Below are positions 50,736 through 62,700 of a stretch of DNA of 64,000 nt, piece by piece. Position numbers and translations under genes: made by a program. The stretch's first letter is position 1. Each line of letters begins with the position of its first letter. This DNA is from Branchiostoma floridae (Eukaryota > Chordata > Leptocardii > Amphioxiformes > Branchiostomatidae), in the NCBI RefSeq assembly GCF_000003815.2, contig NC_049997.1:16540139-16604138 (forward strand), in the 5' to 3' direction. Under the pieces are notes generated by a model, which made no database searches, was not told the DNA's origin, and saw nothing but the letters and a program-made list of their open reading frames with translations.

Positions 50736-53700
50736 AGTGACTACTACTACTACAGACTTACCCTTGCATCGTTGATACCCGAGATGCTGGCCTCTGGTCT
50801 GTCCAGCACCAGGAAGGCAGCCAGGTTGGCAGTGTAGGAGGCCACAATGATCATGGCAAACCCTGCCCACACCATGCCTAACACACGTGCACTGAAGCTG
50901 CGTGGAGTTCCTGTTGTAGAACAAACAAGAAATCTTTTTAAAAAAGCTGTGCCTTGCCGCGTATTTTATGTTATTTTGGTAAGTTAGACTAGATTCTACG
51001 CTTAAAAATCCCGAGTTCCACATGTCGCCCCCCTCCCCCCTCATTATCATAATTTATGTCAGATGAATTATTGGCACATTAAACAGGTTTTGTAAAACTT
51101 TTTGACCCACAATGAATATGCATTATTTTTTATTACAAACTAAGTTCCTTCTGATGCAATTTGTGATATATATTTATATAAACATGGTGAGTTAAAGCGT
51201 ACTACTAGATTTATTACGCTGGACCACATACAAAAACATGCGTCTAGAAGAACTAGCATCCTTCTCCTGCTTCAGGANNNNNNNNNNNNNNNNNNNNNNN
51301 NNNNNNNNNNNNNNNNNNNNNNNNNNNNNNNNNNNNNNNNNNNNNNNNNNNNNNNNNNNNNNNNNNNNNNNNNNNNNNNNNNNNNNNNNNNNNNNNNNNN
51401 NNNNNNNNNNNNNNNNNNNNNNNNNNNNNNNNNNNNNNNNNNNNNNNNNNNNNNNNNNNNNNNNNNNNNNNNNNNNNNNNNNNNNNNNNNNNNNNNNNNN
51501 NNNNNNNNNNNNNNNNNNNNNNNNNNNNNNNNNNNNNNNNNNNNNNNNNNNNNNNNNNNNNNNNNNNNNNNNNNNNNNNNNNNNNNNNNNNNNNNNNNNN
51601 NNNNNNNNNNNNNNNNNNNNNNNNNNNNNNNNNNNNNNNNNNNNNNNNNNNNNNNNNNNNNNNNNNNNNNNNNNNNNNNNNNNNNNNNNNNNNNNNNNNN
51701 NNNNNNNNNNNNNNNNNNNNNNNNNNNNNNNNNNNNNNNNNNNNNNNNNNNNNNNNNNCAAAACATAAGCAATGTAAGTACCCACTGGTTGTGTAACAAG
51801 AATTCTCCTTCATCCTATATAGTACCAACCTGATGAAACTATTTTCGGAAAAAACAACTGTTACAACAACTGATTAGAACTCATGGTAGAGAGCAAGAAA
51901 CCACCAGCAAGACATCCGAAAATAATTTCATCACGTTGGTAGATCATAGGACATAGGAGTTTTCTTTTACACAGTCAACCAGTTTTTCTCACCTGCTGAC
52001 AGACATAGAAACGTCAACAGGTGAGAAAAACTGGTTGTGTAAAAGAAAAATCCTATGTCCCACCAGGAAGACAGATTTCAGTCTTCAAAATTTTCTTTTC
52101 TCTACACTATGCCAGCTTCATGGCTACCCTTTCCTCCAATGACCAGGATGTCAAGGGACTAGATAGATAGGTAGGTAGGTAGCCATATTGATTCAATTAT
52201 ATGGATTAAATGTACTGAGCACGCACCAAGTTTTGTCTATTTAAAAAAAGAAGTTTTTACCAATCATGTAAATCATATAAACCTGCTGCAAAATTCCTGA
52301 TACAAAAAAGAGTACAAAGTTTAAAAAAATCTGCAAATGGATACTATTGTCGTAGAAGCTAATTTCAAAGTCAAGGAAGGAAGATGTGAAAGAACAAGAA
52401 TGAATTTCCTTTTGAAAACACATATTAATTTGATAGATTGTACACTCACATTCTGTTGGGGCTTTGCAATGGCCTTATTGGTGGCATACCTTCTCCACAT
52501 CTATTAGTTTCTATGTACATGTAGTTAGAATAATGCTATTGATTGTTACACTATTCGTGTCAAATTCCATTTGTATTGTCTTTATGTCTATCAGCAGGGC
52601 TTAAGCCCTTTGTAATTTCTACAGGCTTAGGCGAGTCTAAGGTAAACGCAGTGAATGTTAAAAAGCCAAACCAATAAATAAATCAATGACTTTGTCAAAT
52701 ACCTTCTCCAATACCACTGTTGAGCAGCACACCCCAGGAGAACCACATGGCGCTGGACAGGTTCAGGGCGTCCTCTTCTTCTTCATCGTTACTGAGTTTA
52801 AAACGTCCAAAGGGACTGAAGCGGTCCAGTAGGTACAGCATGAGTGCCACCACATGGACGGACAGGCCAACCAGAAGCCACAGTGTGCTCTGGAACGGTT
52901 GGAGGAACGAATCCAGACTGCTCTTCTGGGTTTCCTGAGGGATACAAAACGTTTGAAATATTGAAAACGTCCAAAGGGACTGAAACGGTCCAGAAGATAC
53001 AGCATGAGTGCAACCACATGGACGGACAGGCCAACCAGAAGCCACAGGGTGCTCTGGAACGGTTGGAGGAACGAATCCAGACTGCTCTTCTGGGTTTCCT
53101 GAGGCATGAAAAAGGTCCGAAAATAGTATTAAAATGCTTGTCACACAAGTGATTGAACATAGAACCTTATAAATCACACTTTCCTTCTCTGATTCCTGCT
53201 TACAGGTACATGTACTCAAGTTAAACTCTGCCATACGTGACATCACAGTGTCAGCAAAGCAGAGGGTTTAGAACCTGCCTACCAGCTTGGACCACTTCCT
53301 GCTGATGAAAAACATTCTTTTAAGAAGCATATATCTGGAGACAAGTCTCTAGTATCTTCATGGCTACCTTGTCCCACTAACGATCTGGATGTTTAGGTAT
53401 AATGTATTTAGTAATGTATACCAGGTAAAAAGAACAAAAATGTCACCACCTTTTTCACCAGAATGGTAAGGCCCTGGTACTTGAAGGGCTTGGAGAACTC
53501 TATGTACTGGGCACGCTCATTGTTGATGGTGAGGGGCGCCACAATCAGATCTGCCTCTCCTCTTAGCAGCTCCCCAATCATGCCGTTCCACTCTTTCTTG
53601 TTGCTGTTATTTGCCTGGGTAAAGACGATACATATATCACAAATTGATATCAAAAACATCCAATTGCAGATTGAACAAAGGATAGCAGGGGTTTGGTACA

Positions 53701-56700
53701 ACTACTCTGGGAAGATATATCGAGAGTTCGAACATCTAGGGTGTGGAATAATAGCAGTACTGGTGTTGAAACATGGGGCTTTTGAAACATAGGGCTGTTG
53801 TAACATATAGGGCTGTCGGAACATAGAGCTGTGGGATCAGAAGTGTGTTGAAACATAGGGGTATTGGAACATCATAGGGGTGTCGGAACAAAGGGTGTAA
53901 GAACCTACTTGTAGGTGTGTCGGAACATAGGGTGTCAGAACATAAGCCATGGCGGTGTTGTAACATAGGGGTGTTGTAATATAGGGGTGTCAGAACATAG
54001 GGATGTTGTAACATAGGGGTGTCAGAACATAGGGGTGTTGAAACATAGGTGTGTCAGAACATAGGGGTGTTGAAACATAGGGGTGTGGGAACATTATATA
54101 GAGGTGCCAGAATATAGGAATGTCAAAACATAGGGGTGTGGGAACATATATAGGGGTGTTGGAACACAGGGGTGGTGGATTATAGTGGAGTTAGAAATGT
54201 ACATGTTGGGATAGTGGAACATAGGGGGATTGTAACAAACAAACATAGTCAGAAAATATTGGTAGTGTTTTTAAGGGGTGTCGAAACATAAATAGAGGTG
54301 TTGGAACATGGGATATTGTAACAAAGGGGTGTTGGAACATAGGGGTGTTGAAACACAGGGGTAGGAACCTAGGGGTACAGGAGCAAAAGGTTGTCCATAC
54401 ATTGGCAATGGTAACCATAACAGATACTATATAACTCATAGAAGAACGTGCTTTACCCTCTCTTGTGTTCCAAACTTGCCATCCTTGACCAGGTGGACGT
54501 CGTAGGTGAAGTTGAGCTTCTGGGCAAGTTGCTTCAGCAAGTTGATACAGAACCCCTCACAACACTGCATCTCCCCAGCATTACTACCTGCACAGAGAAC
54601 CTCATTGTTGCATGGTCTATGTCACTGTAAAAAGCCTAAATGGGAGAGCAGGGTTCTCACAAGCACAGTTGAGCAAAGGGAGCCCCTACGCTGTGATTTG
54701 TATCCCCTATGCCTTGACTGTGGCCTCTGGGCTGTGTTTCAATGAGCGTAGGGGTATTTCTGTTGTTTTGTAACAATGTTGGATTTATTTCATGAAATTT
54801 GGCCCTCAAAATGTAAAAAGATTGTGTCTCTGAGGTTTAAAAAATTTCAGAAGATGCTGCTAGACCCTCTCCCCCAACAAAATTTACACCTACATGTATG
54901 GGGCTTGACATACCCTTTACGCCGTGAAAAAATTGGGGTGAGAACTCTGGAAAGGATTTATCTAAATTCACCCTTAATTGTTACTTGTAAATGGATGGTT
55001 GGTATTACATAAGGACCAGAATAAATTGTTATGTTTTTTTTTTCCATAAAGATTTTTGGCAATGCTTCAGGGGTGGAGCCTAGCCTGCATTTACACAATC
55101 TTTTGCTGTCTGGGCTGATTGGGCCTCCTACCTGAGAGCTTGTGGCCATACAACTCTAATTTCAGAGAGCCATTTCTTTCCAATAGGAACTTTTTTGTCA
55201 CCATGTAAACAAGTCATTATAGCCACCAATTATTCATTATCATTTATTGTAGTTCTGACAATATTTCATCCAAAGACAGATCCATTTCTCCCAATTTAGA
55301 GATGTTGGCCATCAAGCTTCTAGGGGCCTGACCGGTGCGAGGGTGCAACTGCAGCTAGAAGCATGATTTATCAGGCTGGGGTGAAGCCTTAGTTTATCTG
55401 AGAATGGAAGAAGTCCATACCATAATTGGTGCCCTATTCTCCTTAAACTTAGAGGCTTTCAATAGCCATCAAGCTTGTTTTGCGGTAAGTAAATAAAAAA
55501 AGCTTCCAGGAACCTGACGAGTCAAAGGGCTGCTATAAGCATGATTTATCAGGCTAGGGTGAAGCCTAATAGTTTATCTGAGTATGGAAGAAGTCCATAC
55601 CATAAGTGTCCAATTCTCCAAACTTAGAGGTTTTCAATAGCCATCAAGCTTGTTTTGCGATGAACCCCAGTAAGTAAATAAGAAAATAGCTTCCAGGAAC
55701 CTGACAAGTCAAAGGGCTGCTATAAGCATGATTTATCAGGCTAGGGTGAAGCCATTTAGCTTATCTGAGAATGGAAGAAGTCCATACCATAATTGGTGTC
55801 ATTGGGGACCAGGCAGGGAACCTGCTTCTCCCGGCAGGACCCATCACGCTGGGCGTCCAACACGTAGATGAACGGGTGCATTTCTATAGTCACTGTCTAC
55901 GTAAAGAGCACCAGACATAGAGTCATGAGTAGACCTACGCAGGCAAACACTACTCATGGCAGGGACTAAAGATTGACCCCTTCTTTTAACCATCGGCTTC
56001 GTGAAGTAGTCGTTTGGCAACAAACTTGATTTGGTTAAAAGTTGAAATAGATTAAATTCTTGTGTTTCAGCCATCATTCAGCCACAAAAATGACTTGGAT
56101 TGGTTATGGGGTTCAGCAGCAAGAGAAGTTTAAACATTTCGTGTTTTTCAAATTTTCAACCCTGACATGTGATGGGGGACGCCATAGGCTATCTTTCACA
56201 TTTGATCCATTTTTTAATTTAATTTGCCACTTTTCACCAATGAAATTTAATGAGAAGGCTATCTGGCACATTTCTTTCATTATTGCTTTTCTGTTTACCA
56301 GAAGTTACAAATGGGCCATTTCTACCATTTCTGTGTAGGCTGAGCCACTGTTTTGGAACTGCAGGACATTTTTGTGTAAATTGTTCAGAATGGATAAGGA
56401 ATGTCAGATTGTCATAAATTGGGGCATGTAGGTAAGTTAGACAAAAATGTACTTGCACAGCCAAAACTTTGGTCTAATGCTTTGAAGTGTTTTGTCTGTT
56501 TAATATCTGTTTTATGATTTTTATTAGGGTCAACCTTGAGTCTCTACCATGAGCAGTGTTTGTAAAAATCTGTGAAGATTACCCTTACCATAGACGGTAT
56601 TGTTAGGAGCATAACATGGCACGGCACGGTCCACACACAAGCCATCCGACTGCACTGGTTTTATATAGACGAAGGGGTGCGACTCTATAACTACAATCTA

Positions 56701-59700
56701 CAGGGAAGAGACACACACTTGAAATGAAAGCAGAACAACCAGCAATCAAAGTCACATCAATGCAGTGAATGTAGAGTAGCTTGCACAGAGCACGTCAGTA
56801 GAACATTATGTGAATACTTGAGACTTGATTTTTTTGTTATTAATATGTGATTTTGTGTACCCCTCAATGTTTTCAAAAGTAGGTTACAGTGTCTTTATGT
56901 TGCTGGGTCCCTGTTTGATTTTTATTGCAAGTTCAAAAATCTGGGGATCCAGCTGTGCCCCAAAATAGTATGGTGTTGCAGGGTTTCTTAGGGCTTACAT
57001 CTTAAAGTGATAATGAATTCAAAACAGCCCTTAAACTTTCTATTGGGGTCCCTTTTTTCAATTGTTTAACCGTTGCAGTATCAGTCATATCAAGGAGTTG
57101 TCTTGAAGCTACAAACTAGATCACGGTTACTGTATATGTTGGATATTAGGTCCATGTTTCATCAGACTTTTGTCCATTTCATGCATTTTATCTTTTTCAA
57201 GACAACATTTTGGAAAACGCCCTCATAAGATACATTCTACTGAAGTGCTCTAGTACAGTTGCATAAAGTAGCATACACACTGAAATGTATAGGTAGGCAC
57301 AAATGAAGGGATTTGAAGCACAACAAAGCCTTTGACAGCTCAGTCATTCAAGTATACTCTTGAATAATGGCTTTGAAGATGACCATTTTGTTATGACTCC
57401 TGATCATTATGAATATAGTACTTGTCAGATATGGCTATAAATGCACAGTAATTGATATTTCGTAACAAAATGGAAAAAAAGGCTATTTATGTGTGTGTGT
57501 GTGTGCATTTGTATATTTGCTTGCAGGGCTCAAAATATCACCTGTATATGCAGGTTAGTGCAGGTAAAATTGGAGCTGTGCAGGTATTTCCGATGTCTAC
57601 CTTCACCTAACCTGCACTCTGGTCATAATATACATAAATGTCCTATGATGTAGTTATATGTGGATTGTTGCAGCTGTCAGCTGCATTGACTGTTACCACC
57701 TTAAGTAAAAAAAGGAAAATAACAATGCTTCCTCAACAATTTTAGTATGATTTATACATCCTAAATTCAGAGAGGTGCAGGTAATTTTCAATGTTACCTG
57801 CACCAATGCAGGAATGAAAAAAAGGGATTTCGAGCCTTGGTTTGTATGTGTTGAAGTACATATATTCAGCTGAATGTACAACAGTTACTGTGTTTTACCC
57901 TGATATGTCTTACTTTCCTGTACCAAAAGAAACAAGTTTACTTTGAGTCTGGTGGAGATGTTGAAGCCCTCAGGTCTCTTGGTCTCCCCTCCTGGCCAGA
58001 TGATCTGATCTCCGTTAATCTTGATCTAAAGGCAGATGAAAGACATACTGTACATGACATTGTGGAACCAACTCACCTTCCAGTCAAACAAAGTCGGTAC
58101 CAAACATGACCAACAACTATAAACTCCATCAAACTGCCTGAACCTAAAATTAAAACCGATGCAGAAAGGAAATGCTTCCTCTACTTTATGTCTCATCAGT
58201 GGAATACAACACAGGACAGTTTATGACTGATCCAGTTTTGCTCATTGAAGAGCTTACTCTTTTACTGGTTGCAACAGAGAAGACATACATTGTGTATTTA
58301 CAGGTTCGTTGTACTGAAAACATTCCCCTAGCTCTTTTAGACAAGTACAATGAACAATGGACCACGGTTCAACGTCCGGTCCCTAGAATTGCAACCCTTT
58401 CCGGTAGCATACATGACAGGCAAGCAGCACAGCCAGAATTGATTGACAGCATCAGTGGCAGTGTCGCCAATGACTGGACTAAACAATTGATTGCACTAAT
58501 ACTTAATATTTAGTAAACAAATGAAAATTTTGAGGTTGGTTTCACTACATGATATTGTTATCATTCATTTACTAATTCATCTTTATGTACTCAACATGAA
58601 CATTTCTAACCTCATAAAGTGACAAAATGGTGATAAAAATTTTACTTTTGCTGAGACACTAGCTAAAGGTCAGTGGGAAAAGTAGGAAGCTCACTGCTTG
58701 GGACTGGGAGCTTGAGAAACGTTAAGATTTTTACTTTCTTCAACTGCTTGGAGATTGGAACAATTCTATTCTGTGATACCTATTAGTAATGCCAGACAGC
58801 AGTAAGTCAAGCAACTGGATATGACTTTGGAAATGGTCACTTTTGTCAGTGACACTGAGCAGATCTTTTGAAGAGCAGGATCTATTACCTACCTGTGTTT
58901 CTCCAATGTTGGACCAGTTGCCAACAGGGCGCAGGCCTTTAGCTCTCTGCACATTCACAATGGTGTACTCTGCTGAGTCTCTGTCTCCAACGTTGTCAAA
59001 TCTCACCACCCCTGTCTGTCCTGACAACAGGCGGGTGTTAATCAGATACCTGAAGAAATATCACAACAAAAAGAAGCATATGATGACGATATTGTCATAT
59101 CTGAAAGTGTGCATTTTTCGCCAATATTAATTGTATAGCTTTCTTTTTCATTAACCAGGGCTTATGACAAAATGAAAGTGATATCGATCCAGTTTAGCTC
59201 AATGAAGAGCAACTCTTCCACTGATTATGACAGAGAAGACAGCTGATATGTACAGTCTTCACAGGTTCACTGAACTGGGAAAATTCCCCTCTTAGCATGT
59301 CTTTTTGACAAGCACAATGGACAGTAGACTGTGGACCAAAGTCCTGTCTAAGGGGTATGACCCTATCAAGTAGCAACAAAGCTTGAATTTGTAGCATATG
59401 GCTTCCTGGTCCAGAGGCAGAGCTGCTAACCACTGGACTTTTCATGCTATTTTGGGGGATCATTGCTGTACAATCAATAGGAATGACTGCTTGTGGTTGT
59501 TCCACACAACCTGAATGTATGATCTCTCTCTTTGTCTGTCAGTCTAAGATTTGGTAATGTGCACAGTGAACACAAAACACCATACCACAGAATAGCAGAA
59601 ATTTCAGCACCCCGGACAGATACACAATAGTCAGGTATTTAGTATTATAAGTAGACATATTGGATGAAAAAAAAAGACTTTTAGACTCTTGATGTTTACA

Positions 59701-62700
59701 TTTATTGTGCACCAAATCCGTTATACCATGCATTTTTTGGCACACTTTTGACAGATTAACCGAAAGGCTTAGTGGGCTTCACTCCAATGTTATGGTGGGT
59801 ATATTGTATTTCAATACTTAAAAGTGCCTTTCCCAAGGGCACAACATTGAGGCATGGCAAGTAATAAAATCAAGACCTTTTGGTGCAACACTCTAACCCT
59901 TGCATCACACCAATGCTACATTGGATATAGCTAAGCAATAGAATATGCTAGGTGATAATGATAAATTTAGATAAAAAGTAGATGTACCCAATGAAAGGCT
60001 ACAAATATTTAGAAAAGCTAATGAAGCAAAAATCAAGAAAAATAACTACTCGTAGAATGCTCGTCCGTTCTTCCAGTATCCCGTTTCGTTGCGGCAGCCC
60101 CGCGGCGGTTCTGTGACGTTCTCCTTCCCGAACATAGTGGTCAGGCCGGCCTTCACCACGGCAACGGCATCGTGGATATGGGCGTCCTCGTTTGAACCAT
60201 TCACCAGCTGTAACCCAAGCACACCTGGAAACAAGAGTTGTCATTTTTACTTGGGGCTGTCATTTTTACATCACCATCCAAAATGAGTAATACAATCCTT
60301 ATAACATGTACAAGCAGGAACAGGCGCTAGGATTTAACTCACCACAGATCAAACAAATTTGATACAGATACATGTAGCTGAGCAAAGGTTGCATTAACTG
60401 CTTGATTACTGGAGCTCTACTGTCAGTAGCATTTTCACTTTATGCAGGCTTTTGTCAACAGAAACTAGAAATTTTTTCTACAGAAACAGGAAGGAGTATA
60501 TCTTCTATCCTTGAACCAAAGTATTCTTAATTGAGGTGTGATTTAACGAAACTTCATAGAATTTTAAAATGATCCACCTCAAGCACTGTTAAAGAGCAGG
60601 GGTCCCAACTTAGTATGCGTGGACAAACCTTTCAGTTCGGTCTCATGCAGCTTATAGTATAAGTTATACATGCTGTAGAAACTGGTGTGTTTCACCTTAG
60701 AGTAGTTTTCCAGTTAAGCAAGACAAAGAAACCCGTTTTTACCCTCAGGTGCAACTTTCAAAGCCTTCCCGGTGACAGCCTGCTCAGACACAATCCACAC
60801 AAACCCGTATCTGGTCATGTTCAGAGCCTTGGCATCTCTGTAGAACACCACACCATCCTCCTCACTGGAACAAACACAAAAACATCTTAGGTTTAAAGCA
60901 GCATGCACGACTTGGTTGGGGATCAAGCTCATGATCTACTAAATGAAAGGTGAATAATCTACCCTCTTGGCCATTGGTTGGGTCTTAATTTTTTACTTTC
61001 CAACTCCAGCCTTTTGCAAGGGATGAGCTTCTGAGATGCCACATGCATGTTATATTGGCACAAAGTATTGTCACAGATTTAATGGATTGCTCATTCCTTT
61101 ACAAAGACTAGAGTTGGTTGGTTGAAAGTTTGAGAAAGCACAATATTTTATGTATAAAATCACGGATCAAATTTGTTTAGAAGCACACAGATCAAGGCAT
61201 CATATTGTCAATGTGAAGTATCTATACACTTCACACTACTATCAAGAACAGACACTTGGGACATAGTAATAATAACTACACACACTTGACAAATTACAAG
61301 TGTCATCTCATCACAACAGCTTTTTAGTGCCACTGATAAGGGTGCAGGCTTCTTACTTTTTTGCCACAAGAGTATGCACAAAGACTTTACACAACTACAG
61401 TAAACCATAGCACATATTTCAGGACCAAGGACAGGCACACAACAGTCATGAACTACAAACAAAAGCACACATTTCAGGACCAAGGACAGGCACACAGCAC
61501 TCATGAAGTACAAACCATATCACACATTGCAGGACCAAGGACAGGCACACAACAGTCAAGAACTACAAACCATAGCACACATTTCAGGACCAAGGACAGG
61601 CACACAGCACTCATGAAGTACAAACCATATCACACATTGCAGGACCAAGGACAGGCACACAACAGTCAAGAACTACAAACCATAGCACACATTTCAGTAC
61701 CAAGGGCAGGCATACAACAGTCATGAACTACAAACCATGACATATAATTCAGCACCAAGGACAGGCACATAACTGTCATGAACTACAAACCATAGCACAC
61801 ATTTCAGGCACACATTTCAGGACAAAGGACAGGCACATCACAGTCATGAACTAAAAACTATAGCACACATTTCAGGACCAAGGACAGGCACATAACAGTC
61901 ATGAACTACAAACCATGGCACACATTTCAGGCACACACTTCAGGACCAAGGACAGGCACACAACAGTCATGAACTACAAACCATGGCACACATTTCAGGC
62001 ACACACTTCAGGACCAAGGACAGGCACACAACTGTCGTTGAACAATAATGCCATACCTGCAGTATAGCAGCAGCACTCTGGACTCCACATCCTCTGTCTG
62101 AGCCAACAGACTAGTGACATTGTTGGTACCGGGCTGGTAGGGTAAGTACTTCTCTATCTGTAGTGCAGTTAAAGACATGGTTGTATGTTTTATATGATGA
62201 TATTGTACTTGTTGTTGTTGTTTACTACTTTCTTTCCTCTCAAATTTTATACAACAAAATCTGGGAAAAAGCAAAGATTGCCATTTGTTGTCTAGCAGCC
62301 CAAGTACAATAGTGAAAATCAGACACAAGTCCTCTTCTTGATTCTCCAACATCTTAAAGTCAAACTACAAAAGATGTAAATATCAACTCCCTCATACTGT
62401 GTACAAAGAAAAAAAATTACCCATCATGCTCCACTTTTATCTTAAATGTTATCTTTTGTGAACTCTTGCTGGTAAAATCTGTTCATTTTCTAATTTGTTC
62501 AATATCTGGTCCTATGACTTTTTTCAGGTCTGTTTTTTCTGGACCGGTCCAACAAGAAAATACAGTCTTGTACTGGTACAGCCTACTGTATGTGGACTAA
62601 ACAGATGCTAAACAAAATGCACAAGACCTTGACATCGGAGTCTTCCACGAGGGTCTCAAACTTGTTGAGCATGGCTCTCCCATCCCGGTCACTACTGGTG

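Noticed and set aside
58172-58513. 113-codon plus-strand frame in a GRIN1 intron
   Set aside because: No homology recognised and a related block near 59200-59400 is repeat-like, so it is probably part of a dispersed repeat.
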